Of a stretch of 64,000 bases of DNA, positions 48,201 through 59,122 are shown piece by piece. The position numbers were made by a program, and so were the translations under genes. The notes beneath the pieces are model-generated. The model did no database searches. It had not been told where the DNA came from and worked only from the letters and a program-made list of their open reading frames with translations. This DNA comes from Helianthus annuus (taxonomy: Eukaryota > Streptophyta > Magnoliopsida > Asterales > Asteraceae), in NCBI RefSeq assembly GCF_002127325.2, contig NC_035435.2, positions 112,527,235-112,591,234 on the forward strand. The letters are read 5' to 3'. Within the stretch, counting starts at the first letter, position 1; each line of letters begins with the position of its first letter.

Positions 48201-49998
48201 ATGGGTAAATTGATTTCACCACCTGAACTGAATTTGGATTTTGGCTTCATACCCAAATCGATTACTCAATTTTTAGGGGATATGGGTCGAATTGAGAGTG
48301 AATCTGAGAAGATATTGAAAGCAGAGGATCTTGTTAGCAGATTAGAATCGGAGGTTAAGAAGATCGATGCGTTTAAACGGGAGCTTCCTCTCTGCATGCT
48401 TCTTATGAACGATGGTTTGTTTGTTTTGTTTCAGTTCTTTTTTTACAAGTTTGATTGATTGGTGTTTGTTTTTTTTTTTGATGATTTTGTGTGATAAACA
48501 ATGTATATGTTCACTTTGATTGCTTGATTAGACACGGATTGTTGAGATTTTTGATGGTATTTGTAGAATTTAAGTGGTGTTAATATGTCTGCCAAGTGTT
48601 CGACAATATGCTTGAATGTGATAAACAATATGTATGCTTACTTTGATAGGTTTATTAGATATTTAGATAGGGACTGTTGAGATTTTTGATGGGATTTGTG
48701 GAATTGAGTTATTGAAGTAATTGGGTTATGATGTTAGAGGATGTCTGCCAGGTGTTTGATGATTTGCTTGAATGGTGGTTGAGTTGTTTTTTATTATGTT
48801 TTGGTTTCAGCAATTGGTGTATTGAAAGATGAGTTAATGGTGTTGAAGAAATCTGCGAATCAGCCGGTACTTGAAGAGTTCATACCACTTAAGATTAAGA
48901 AAACTTGTGATGAAGATCCAAAGGTTGAGACCGATTCCGGTGATAAGAGGAATTGGTTGAGCTCTACTCAGCTATGGAACGCGAATCAAAACCATGTTCC
49001 GAAACAGAATTCAGTGGATCAAGCAATTCAAAAGGTATAAATAAAATTTAATCATTTGTAAGCAACATTGCAAGTTTGCGACTATTCGTTTATGAAAATT
49101 GAATCGGTATGTTTGATTTGGTTATAGATAGCCGGAGAACAACGAAACGCAATGATTGATGATTCGTATCATGGGAGTTTCGCAAAAGAGTTCATCCCCG
49201 TTAAGGGATACTCGCGGTTTTCGGTTGGAGATAAAGAGGAAACACCTGTTTCTGGGCTTTCTCTTGTTACTCCTGGAGTCAAGAATCCCGTGAGGGGAAA
49301 CCATTTTCTCAAGAAACTAGTTGCTGATAGTAATATTAATAATAATCTGGGTCCATATTCTATACCGGATGTTAAATCAGATATACCGATTGGTTCACCA
49401 CAACCGCAGACATCTAGGAAACAAAGAAGGTGCTGGTCAACCGAGTTGCATAGACGTTTTGTCGATGCGCTGCAACAACTTGGTGGTTCAAAAGGTTAGT
49501 TCATCATTCAAATGAAATTTCAAGATTTATATTAAATCTTTTTGTTGGTTCAGGAGAATTATAAATTAAGATTGGTTTAAAATTTAAATCGTCTTGCAGT
49601 AGCAACGCCCAAGCAGATTAGAGAACTTATGCGTGTAGATGGTCTCACCAATGATGAAGTGAAGAGTCATTTACAGGTAATCTTTTTTTTTTAAACATAT
49701 TTTTTTTGCAGTATTTGTATATGATGTAAAATTCTAGATACTCATATTTTTGTGCTGTTAATTGTAGAAATACCGTCTTCATACAAAACGGTTTCAGTCG
49801 TGCAACGCAGACTCGAATTCATCAAATGTTGTTTCGAGAGGTTTATGGGGCCAACCACATGGTTATTATGTCGAAAAGCATATGAATTCTCAATCCGGTT
49901 CTCCGGATGGGCCGCTGCTGAACTGCGGTGGAACTTCGACCACTGGCGGCGACAGCATGGATGATGGAGAAGATGAGAAATCTGACAATAATGTATAG
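48201..49998 (+). CDS. HHO: GARP/G2-like transcription factor of the HRS1/HHO (NIGT1) family, five exons, 370 aa
   Basis: DNA-binding repressor family that connects nitrate and phosphate status to transcription; the N-terminus is closest to my memory of the HHO5/HHO6 branch. Exons: 48201-48414, 48811-49034, 49128-49494, 49600-49676, 49768-49998; all GT..AG, frames join exactly, TAG at 49996. ATG at 48201 starts [20 protein letters not shown]; 48198 is TTG. Residues 30-85 form the hydrophobic/coiled-coil dimerisation segment ([33 protein letters not shown]). The GARP Myb-like domain spans about 243-302 ([52 protein letters not shown]). Acidic Ser/Gly-rich tail [13 protein letters not shown]. 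No LxLxL EAR motif is obvious; LNLDF near the start is only EAR-like. Intact, probably functional. Confidence 0.93.
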
Positions 49999-51125
49999 AT
50001 TTTTATATATCTATATAGAAAAATAGTATATTTGAGGGAAGTTACTAATGAATGTGGGAGAGTTTATAAAAGATAAAAAAATACAAAAAATATATACAAA
50101 AAGAGTGAAAATTTTGCAGGATTAGTTGATTTGTTTTACTTATCTTGATCTGAGTTGATACCATTTTCTTAGATTTATGTGAGGAAACATCATGATTCAA
50201 CAATGCATTATTTAAACATGTTACTCCCAGATGAAATCTTGAATCTTTTGTCTGACTGTACTTGGAGTGATTGATACAACTGGATCTTACAAGGGTATTT
50301 TGGTAATTTCACAGTGGAAATATGTAATGTGGTGTGTGTAATTATAAGGTTAGTGTGTGTACTAGTATGTAGTAACATGCAAAAGACTGCAAGAGTGAGT
50401 ATGGAGCAAGAGATTGGCTTTTGAGAAATTGGAAAAAGAAGTCTTTTTGCATTTAGGAAAGGCCATCATTTTCATTTTTTACAATGCTTTTTAGGTCAAA
50501 GATATCTAATGCATTTTTAATTATTTTTTTATGGTGAAATATGCCAAATTTATGGTACATGGTACTATTATTAGTACTATTAAAATGTTTTGTCAAAGTA
50601 TGCACATGCATATCTATATAGATGTTAGTTACTTTTTCAGCATTAGAATTATTAAATTCAAGATTGTAATCCTACACATATCTTTGTCTTTCATAGTGCA
50701 AAAATATATTTAGAATTAGTTAAATTTTGATTATTTTTTTAAACCAGAATGTATTTGGGGTAAGAATAAAAAAGAGAACTAAGACCAAGTAGATTAGGAA
50801 ATGGTCAAACTAAATTAGGTTAAAATGCTTATGATCTCTACTGTTTAAAATGCTTGGTTTTGCTATTAAAAAAGGTTAGCGGCGTAACTCTGTTGTCCAT
50901 TTGCCGTCTATTTCGATGTAATTTCCCTTGGGGTTGTTTGATGATATGTGGGGTTGAACTAAATTATAAATAGCTGTTGGTTCATTTGAAGTTACATAAT
51001 CACCATAACACGTCAGGCGTTATAAGTGGATACATAGTTTTTAACGTTACCACGTCCCAATTTCATGTTTTTTTGACTAATTTCGTTTTGATTGTAACAT
51101 CAATGGAATCATGGATTTTAATTTT
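49999..51125 (+). other. HHO 3' UTR and intergenic DNA
   Basis: AT-rich; the 3' UTR probably occupies the first few hundred bases. No other gene seen. Confidence 0.5.
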
Positions 51126-51127
51126 CT

Positions 51128-51184
<57 letters not shown>
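51126..51184. repeat. (TA)n microsatellite
   Basis: About 58 bp of uninterrupted TA repeat. Confidence 0.95.
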
Positions 51185-51188
<4 letters not shown>

Positions 51189-51339
51189 CTTCTCCAAGAT
51201 TTAACTATACTTGTCAAATTTAGAAGTTTTATAAAAAGGGTTTGATGTAGTGGTTTATTTATTAAAAATACATCAATATTCTCTTAAAAAGTTTATTATT
51301 TATTGTGCTTATGATATGCCTCGAAGTGACACTTTATTT

Positions 51340-51716
51340 ACAGAGTTCAATGCAATTTTAGTTCCTGTGGTTTGGGTCATTTTGTCAGTTTAGTTCAAAA
51401 GTTTCATTTTTCGCATATGGGTCCAAAAAGGTATCATCGTTGCCATTTTAGTCCACTGGGTTAATTTCATCCATGTTTTCTGTTAACGAGAAGGGCAATT
51501 CGGTTATTTTATATGTAATTCTGTTAACTAGAAGGGCAATTCGGCTATATAAAATGACCGAATTGCCCTTCTCGTTAATAAAACTAATGAATGAAGTTAA
51601 CCCAGTGGACTAAAATGAAAACGGTGAAACCTTTTTGGACCCACATGCGAAAAATGAAACTTTTGGACTAAACTGCCAAAATAGCTCAAACCACAGGGAC
51701 TAAAATGACATTTAAC
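51340..51716. mobile_element. Foldback MITE (Mutator-like type)
   Basis: Inverted arms: left TTTTAGTTCCTGTGGTTTGG ... GCATATGGGTCCAAAAAGG, right CCTTTTTGGACCCACATGCG ... AAACCACAGGGACTAAAATG. They meet near 51555 (CCGAATTGCCCTTCTCGTTAA). The ends resemble those of the Pack-MULE at 53635. Target duplication not resolved. Confidence 0.8.
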
Positions 51717-53246
51717 TAAATATAAAAGCTAAAAAAAAACTGTTAATGATTCAATGCAACCTTGTTTTAACGGTACAAACCAACATAATCAACACGCCCG
51801 TATCAAACATTTTACCACGTTTTTATGTACCGTCCAGAAAACAAAATAAAAATTGGTCCCATGAAAAATGTCACGTTATCATCAATTTTAGTACTTCTTT
51901 TAATAATACATCCATAATTTGCAAACCGTCCAATTTGTTGTCTTTTTTAAAAGATACGTTTTAACTATCATTCAAAAAATATTTGTACTTATCCTTCATG
52001 AGAATATTTGATTAGAAAAAAAGATTCCTTTTTCTTTTTAATTTTATGTTGGATGAGCATAAACTCAACATCATCAATTCAGTCGGGCAAGATTCGAGAT
52101 CTTTATTTTCAATTTTTCTAGAAAAAAATCTAATACGGTTTTGTGAAATGTAATATGCTAAAATGGTGGTTTCAATGAACCAGATAAAATCGGTAGAAGA
52201 CACCGATACTTATCTCGTCCATGTGTTTAAGACTGGACCAACGGTTAAACCACCAAACCAATGTTGCTTAAAACTTGATTGATTGGGTTAGGAACCGGAC
52301 GACGGTTTGGTTGGCATGGGTTGAAGCAACATTAGTTGGGCCGAATGATTTTTATGATTGGTGATTAAACAGTTAACTCATGACCGATTTTAAGTAAAAG
52401 TATTATTACTCTTTATTTATATAAATAATATATTTATATGTATATTTTTTTAACAAAACCAACATAACAATATTTGTTTAAATTTTAAAAATAATGTATA
52501 CATATTTTTTTAAAATTAATTACTAGGCGTCATCTTATTCAAGTCCTGTTCAATTAGTGGACTAGTAGATTGGCATGTTCGATCATCGATCCGATTTTTA
52601 AAGCATTGTACTAAATTTCTTTGATTTGTCGGTTCGACCAGTGAACTAGTAGTGTAGTCGGTTTGATAACCATGATGATTTTTTTTTTTTAAATTGCACT
52701 GAACTAGTGAACTGCTCGAATCTGTTGGTTCAACATATGAAATTATATATTTTTCGAAAATATATTATTTATTGAAGAATCTTACATGGGAAAGAAACAA
52801 AAATAATAAATAATGGAAAAAGATTTGGTGAATCGTACGAATCTTGAACTTGTTCCTTTATAAACAAATTATACTTCTTCTATTATTATCGGTTGTGGGT
52901 TCTCTGATTCCTTCACGAACACCCCACTATCTTCTATTATTAATTAACCTATCGAATTTTAGGAAAAAAATATATTTTTGTAATATAATTTAAAAACGCA
53001 TCTACTCACATATAGAAAATATATGAAGTACAATTTGATTTCTTTTAATCACTAATAATTGGCATAAATGACTCTGTTATATACGATTATTTCTTTTTGG
53101 CATAAATGACAAATGAGTCCTTTTCACAAGTTAAATAGCAAAAGTAGATTTTTTTAGACAAACGTGAACCCCACATTGATAGGGTTATCTTTTTAGCATT
53201 AAAGGTTCTTAAAGTTTCTTGAGTCTTCTATTTTAATTTTCTACTT
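51717..53246. other. Intergenic, no gene seen
   Basis: AT-rich DNA. Between about 52230 and 52680 CCGGTT/AACCGG-type segments look like an old MITE, but termini could not be defined. Confidence 0.4.
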
Positions 53247-53264
53247 CTTTTGTATCTTTTGATT

Positions 53265-53494
53265 TTTTTTGAACGGCAAATTTGGATCACTGACGGACCA
53301 CTGGAGTATCATCGTGCCACCAGCAGAACCACCCGATCATATCCATTTCCACTAGGCAATAATGCCTATACACCAATTCAGGAGGAAACCCAATAAATCT
53401 GGGAAAACCCCCTTTATAGGAATTGAACCCATGACCTAATGGTTATAAGCCTTATCCCACCACCAATACCACTAGGCTATAATGCCATGGGTAT
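53265..53494 (-). mobile_element. tRNA-derived SINE
   Basis: Minus-strand element of about 230 bp with a pol III A box (TAGCCTAGTGGTA, 53479-53467) and B box (GGGTTCAATTCC, 53430-53419), ending in a short A-run. The 18-bp sequence CTTTTGTATCTTTTGATT occurs exactly at 53247-53264 and 53495-53512 as target duplication. Non-coding; depends on LINE enzymes for movement. An internal duplicate of the GCCTAGTGG segment lies near 53350. Confidence 0.85.
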
Positions 53495-53871
53495 CTTTTG
53501 TATCTTTTGATTGTTAAGTTACTTTAGTGAGTGAAAATGGCCAATCACATTACTACTTTAGTTAATAGCAAGTACAGAAATCCATAATGATTAAAATCGG
53601 AATCCAACATGACATATGTATCATCCTTATAATTGGAGTAAACTGTAATTTTGGTCTCTGAAGTTTGGTCACTTTTACCATTTTAGTTCAAATTTGAAAC
53701 CTTTTGCATCTAGATCCCTGTGGTTTCATTTTTATTGTCAATTTGGTCCAAAAGCAAAGTCAGCTTAGATTTCTAAAAAAAACCTTGTTTTTTTGTCCTT
53801 TTCCTCAGTTTAGTGAAGGGCATTTTGGTCATTTTGCCCATCTACCCACCCCCAACCCTCGATTTTTTGTC

Positions 53872-54372
53872 CTATTCCTCGTCGTCTCGCACCTTCTCGA
53901 TTCGTTTAGAGATGGAATCACAGATCTTTAGGTTGACCAGTATTCTTGAGTATATATCGTTGACTTGATCTTCAAGTCCTTGCTTGTTTCTAGCTTTCTC
54001 CGAGCTTAATTGTGAGAATTTCCGTTCATATATCTTTTTCATTTCATTACCAGCCTAAAATCCATAATAGATAGTCAATAATAACTCAAAATATTAAAAA
54101 AATATAACATAAAAGATTTCAGGGTTTTGACTTTTTGACCTTGACTTCATCATAGAGCTTCTTTTCCCAAGGGTATAACCTTCCTAATGTGGATAAATGG
54201 CTATCAGACTCCATTCCTCCGGTCACATCAAACAGATCACCATTGACATTGATTCCGGTCAAGGTGGATGGAGTCCGAGAGCTGCTAGAGAGGAGGCTTC
54301 TACACGACGGTGACCGCGTTATCGTTGATTTATGCCATGTTATTGTCGGAATATACTTCTCGAAGCTTTCTG
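53872..54372 (-). pseudogene. Captured fragment of a DUF630/DUF632 (NRG2-like) gene
   Basis: Two exon-like blocks with an intron between them. 54372-54140 reads DLFDVTGGMESDSHLSTLGR then LYPWEKKLYDEVK; 54054-53872 reads AGNEMKKIYERKFSQL and CDSISKRIEKVRDDEE, then stop. Plant DUF632 proteins have STLDRLYAWEKKLYDEVK and DSISKRIEKIRDEEL at the same places. GT and AG borders remain at the intron (donor after EVK, acceptor before AGNEM), showing that genomic DNA rather than cDNA was captured. The fragment ends in a stop where the protein should continue into the long helical domain. Non-functional as a full protein; may be transcribed from either side of the MULE. Confidence 0.85.
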
Positions 54373-54620
54373 CTAACCAGTAAAACCAAATTATACATTA
54401 CAATTCATCTTACAGTAGATAATTAACAAAATTTAACCTTCACTTTTTGAATTTAGTAAAATAGTCATTAACACATACTTCCACCATTGCTTGCTTGTTG
54501 CAGTTGCAGAAGTGAAATTAATGCAACGAATCACTTCTCTCCACTCATACAACTTTATCTGCAAGCTTAATTGCACTGTACCTACACTTTCTGATTGAGA
54601 CGGATCAGACTGGTTCACCG

Positions 54621-54895
54621 GTGTCTGGATTTGAGAAACGACAGTTGGAGAGTCAATTAGGGTTTGAGAGTTCGATGAGGAGTGTGAAACCGGCGAGTTT
54701 CTCGGCGCAGGTGTCGTCTGTTGGTACTGAATCGGAGAATGTGATTCATGAGGTGGAGGATTGTGAGGTTGAAGTGAGTGAGAAGGAATCTTCAGTTACG
54801 AAACAGGTGGTTTTCAGTGGAAATGGTGGTGGTGTTGTGGCTGGGATATTGTATAAATAGGTGAAGTATGGTAAAGGATGGAGATCAGAAGGTGT
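54621..54895 (+). pseudogene. Captured 5' fragment of an oxysterol-binding-protein-related (ORP) gene
   Basis: The frame reads SVKPASFSAQVSSVGTESEN, a Glu-rich spacer, GNGGGVVAGILYK, stop (TAG), VKYGKGWRS. Plant ORP1/ORP2-type proteins have GILYKWVNYGKGWRSRWF at the start of the PH domain, so the TAG at 54858 replaces the Trp codon TGG. Similarity ends after GWRS, near an exon end. Only the N-terminus and first PH strand are present, with no lipid-binding domain. It lies opposite to the DUF632 fragment within the same Pack-MULE. Confidence 0.78.
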
Positions 54896-55189
54896 GAAGG
54901 AGTTGGTGGTGGTTTGGTCTGTAGATCAGAAGGGGAAAGAGAAAAGAAAAGGAGAGAGGGGTGGGGGTGGTGGTGGGTAGGTGGGCAAAATAACCAAAAT
55001 ACCCTTCACTAAACTAAACTGAGGAAAAGGATAATAAACCAGTTTTTTTTTAGAAATTTGAGCAGACTTTGCTTTTAGACCAAAATGGCAACAAAAATGA
55101 AACCACAGGGACCCAAATGCAAAAGGTTTTAAATTTGGACTAAAGTGGTAAAAGTGACCAAATCTCAGGGACCAAAATGGCCGTTTACT

Positions 55190-55926
55190 CTTATAATTAT
55201 GTCTAAATTACCGAAGATAAACATGTATAGGCCCATTGAGCAAATCAGTGAAAAGTGTTTAAACTTTGGTGAAAAGTGTTGGCAATGGTTTAGACATTTG
55301 ATAAAGTGGTAAACTTTTTTTTAAAAAAAAAGGAAAAAATGTGATTGGTTGAGAGATGGAATGGACCCCACCCACACACCCCCTCTCTCTTTCCTTCCTC
55401 CCCTTACCGATTCAGCATGCCCCCACCGATTTGGCAAACTTTGGTGATTAAACACTTGTTGGCAATAGTGTTTACCACTCGGTAAAAGGGTTTGCCACCC
55501 TTTACCGATCACCACACCGTACACCCTAACAGTTTGATGGGTTAAAGGAGTTGTAATGACTTTTATTTAATGTAATTTGATTAGAACCACTAGAAAGTTC
55601 AATTACATTTACCATTATGTTTTGTTTTTAAATTTTTATGTTTTGTATCAGTTAACTTACACACTTATAAATTATACTTTTAAATCTACAATTTGTTAAC
55701 TTTATCTGATATAAGACTTGAACCAGCCTTATAATAAAACACATCTTTCATGCATTTTAATACTCCTAAACTACAAACCCTTTAATTTTTACAATTATGT
55801 GTTTTATCAAATATCGTTATTGTCCAGATAAACCTAACATACATTACCGTTGTATTTACAGCTAAACCTAACATTTTTTTAAAGATGATTGATTATACAT
55901 TATAGCTATTTACGCTAGTTTAATGA
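55190..55926. other. Intergenic, no gene seen
   Basis: Contains related segments around AAACTTTGGTGA and TGTTGGCAATRGT (55255-55300 and 55435-55475), perhaps an old repeat. No ORF with a recognisable domain. Confidence 0.4.
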
Positions 55927-56268
55927 TGCGTGTGAAGTGTGTTATATTTTAGATGTATATTTTAAGCCCTTTTTACACTTTTAGCCAAGTTTTAAATTTA
56001 TAAAACACAATATTTACTAACACTAAACACACATATGGGCAAGTGCACCCATCGTGGACGTAGTATAGTGTTGGTAAGATACTGAGGTCGTCCAAGGACA
56101 CAAGAGCTTTTAGTACCGGTTTATCCTCAACGTCTAACCAAATCAAAATGTTAGAAAAGATTTTTAAACTAAGAAAATAAAAACTAACTAAATGCTGAAA
56201 AATAAAATAAAAATAAAAACAGATAAACAAGATGAATCACTTGGCTCCGACTCGTGTATTAGTATAAC

Positions 56269-57767
56269 TGTAACAACTGTTAATAAAACCGGTAATTAGG
56301 ATAATAATTATCCAATAAGAAAACCCTAATTAAGACACCCAAGTAATTTGGCACAAACCCTGAAATTTCCGGAATAATCGGAATCAGGATCAGGGCCCCT
56401 AAAACTCGAGGGGGGCAAACCCTAATTGATAATTATCTAGTTTAAGCCGTTGCTAAAAGCTGATTGGTTGAAATTATTGAATCACCTAAGCTACAACCGA
56501 ACTCAGCTAGGCTAGGAAAAATAGGTTGCACCTTTACGGACCGTAAAGGTTGGTCCTTACGGACCGTAAGCAGACCAGGTTCCCTTACGGACCGTAAGGG
56601 GTTAGGCATACGGTCCGTAAGCGAGTCGAATTTCTGGCTATAAATAGCCGACATTGGCACTTGCACAGAGGTGTTAAAACGTTGCACAAATAGTCTGTGT
56701 ACGTCGAGTTACATGCAATACAGTCCACAACACACACACGATCACGAGGTGCTGCCGCAATCAGGGTAATAACTCGATCGCTATTACGATTCAACGTCCG
56801 ATCGATTATAACTATCCAACGATAGTCCGGGTGCTGCTCAATTGAGCTTGTACTTTGATTATTCGTCGTGATTTCGACTTGAATATTAGAGTGCTGTTCG
56901 AATTCGGACTATGCTCTGTTATTCGTTGTGAATCCGATTGAATTATCGAGTATTGCACTGATTAATCGTTGTGAGGGTTTAATCTCGTGAATTGACGTAA
57001 CTGCTGTATTAGTTACTAACCTGTCTGTGTGTGCATTGTGTTAAACTAGGTGTAATCAAGGCTAATCAGTAGGCTTATCTATTGCTCGTAAATCTGCAAT
57101 GTGAGTCATTCTCTTTTTATCAAATGTTTTACAATACTCCAAATTATTTTCAAGATTATAATTACAGGGATTAAGTCTTTGTAATCACCAAATTACAGCT
57201 GGTATGTGGGGTATTGTGCACATTACTATTTTTATCACTCTAGGTGAGTGAGCCTGATACTCGTCACTATTGGGGCGACGGGACCCAATAGTGGTATGAC
57301 CACAGTCACAGATCCGGTCGAGTGACAAATACCCATTCTTGATAATTGGTTGATAAAAACATTGTAATCGCCCTTAATACTGTAATTTATAACTAACGGG
57401 TCGTTTTGGAAAACTGAATGATTCACTCAGTATTTCCCCGCTGACAAAACCTTTTTCAAACATGTTTCAGGTGATCTGTGTGATCCAGGAAAAGTGCAGT
57501 AAAGCACTACAAGCTCGGAGAAGTGGCTCATTGTAAAATCAATCAATAAAACGTGTTTTGGAAAATAAAGATTTCCGTGTGAAATCAGCTTATTGTAAAC
57601 TATGGGATTTGTCCCTTAAACTTTGTGTAATATATTAAACGAGCATATTACGGTGAAAAGATCCTGTAATAAAAGACTTCCGCTGTCGCATAAATTAAAT
57701 ACCGCGAGTACCACTGGAACTGCTCGCGGCCCCCGACTCCGTCCAGGGTGGGTCGGGTGTCGTGACA
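56269..57767 (+). mobile_element. Element G: solo LTR inside the Athila-like LTR
   Basis: TGTAACAACTGTTAATAAAA at 56269 to GGTGTCGTGACA at 57767, 1,499 bp, with exact ATAAC duplications at 56264-56268 and 57768-57772. The intact LTR copy at 62940-62960 shows the empty site. TATA CTATAAATAG at 56638-56647. No coding sequence. Confidence 0.9.
56532..56622 (+). promoter_or_regulatory. Four palindromic CTTACGGACCGTAAG motifs upstream of the G TATA box
   Basis: Copies at about 56532, 56555, 56583 and 56607; the last reads CATACGGTCCGTAAG. Each is a near-perfect palindrome, and the cluster ends 16 bp before the TATA box. Probably a transcription-factor or methylation target in the LTR promoter (inference). 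Confidence 0.55.
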
Positions 57768-58652
57768 ATAACCTTTGATTATTTTCGCACTTTTGCACTT
57801 GTTTAAGAGATTATCTTAGTTATTGTAGTAGGCCCTTCTTTTGAAGGTGACGTTACCCTCAACCCAGTAGTTTGAGTCAGCAAGGATACAATCCTAAAGG
57901 GTCGGATTATTGAAAGATAATGAATTAAGTTATTAATGCAAATTATGGTAGGCCCCTCTTTTGGAGGTGACGTTACCCTCGACTAAGTAGTCTGAGTCAG
58001 CAGGGATACAGTTCTAAATAGGCGGGTTATAGTATTAATAGTAGTTAACTTATGAGGGGGTCAAAGAGTTTGGATCCCCGCCATCCAATACCTATGGGCA
58101 TTGAAGGAGATCCTACTAAATTTGACCCAGGTCCCTTGCAGGACCTCTAAACGCTGAACAAGGGCAAGACCCTTACCAAACCGTTCCCTTAACCCCCGAC
58201 CAGGTAGCCAACAAACCTCCATATAGACCGTGGAGATATGAATGGTGAAAATCTTTTATTTTATATAGACAGTAAAATAATGCCAAGACACCACGGACAA
58301 ACGATAAGGAAGAATTACCTTCAACATAAGCAACTAGTTATTAAAGTCATTAATACAAAACCAAATAAAAGGTGCAAAGGATTAAAAATAAAAAGTATTA
58401 TACTAAACACTTGTCTTCACCAAGTGATGTAAGAGACTTAGGCAAACATGGCCTTGATTGTCAAGAACTCTTACGATCAATCTTGGATCCCGAGACGACT
58501 CACACACTCTATGATGGACAATGGATGATGGTGGTGGATGATGGTGTTGTGATGGTGGTGGATGGTGGATGAAGTGTGAGAGAGGTGGTATGCCAAGGGA
58601 TGAGTTGAAATGAAGCCAAGCACTCTTATTTATAGGCTGAACAGAAGCCTGG

Positions 58653-58868
58653 GCACGGCCCCGTGTCCGCTGCACACGGCCCCGTGCCCGTCTGACAATC
58701 TCTCTCTTCATTAATTGTAATTTGCAATTACAATTAATGCGCCTGCAGTACTTTCACCACGCCCCCGTGTTCACTGGACACGGCCCCGTGGTGGGCAATA
58801 GAAGCTTCTATAGGTTTGTCTTTTCTGCTGCTTCTTGGGCACGGCCTCGTGCTGGCTGAGCACGGGGC
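58653..58868 (-). promoter_or_regulatory. CACGGCCCCGTG motif cluster in the Athila-like LTR
   Basis: Motifs at about 58655, 58674, 58757, 58780 and 58838-58866, pairing as CACGGGGC/GCCCCGTG inverted repeats, upstream (minus strand) of the TATA at 58635-58625. The first of them recur in the other LTR at 63834-63870, and related pairs occur in the interior. Confidence 0.5.
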
Positions 58869-59122
58869 ATGTTCAGTCTTCTGCCTTCTCTGTTTTGCTT
58901 GGGAAAGATGCTGTCGAGGGGTCGGGCAATCCACTTATGTTCCTTTTCTTGTATTTATGTTAGATTTAGCTGCCTTTTTGCTTCTTTTGTTAATTTGAGC
59001 TCATTTAATCCTGAAAATACAAAAGGAAGACAAAAATACTCTTTTTCCAACATTAGTACTTAAAAAGGGTTAGTTTTATGCCTCATTTGATGTAATTTAT
59101 ATGTTGCATTTTACACACATCA

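Larger units (their letters stand above)
53635..55189. mobile_element. Pack-MULE carrying fragments of two host genes
   Basis: About 190-bp inverted repeats (left GGAGTAAACTGTAATTTTGG ..., right inverted ... CCAAAATGGCCGTTTACT) enclose about 1.15 kb. The 9-bp duplication CTTATAATT at 53626-53634 and 55190-55198 is the Mutator hallmark. No transposase. The interior has a DUF632-gene fragment on the minus strand and an ORP-gene fragment on the plus strand. Confidence 0.9.
55927..59122 (-). mobile_element. Athila-like 3' LTR, interrupted by solo LTR G
   Basis: TGCGTGTGAAGTGTG at 55927 to TTACACACATCA at 59122, about 1.69 kb without G. Matches 62610 onward closely. Contains a minus-strand TATA (CCTATAAATAA, 58635-58625) with GC-rich CACGGCCCCGTG motifs upstream (58653-58868) and a GGT/GAT-rich simple repeat at 58505-58575. 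The right boundary is inferred from the TG...CA rule and the PPT. Confidence 0.8.

Noticed and set aside
54433..54618. 61-codon minus frame between the two captured fragments in the Pack-MULE
   Set aside because: No similarity recognised to either parental gene; left as unassigned filler of the element.
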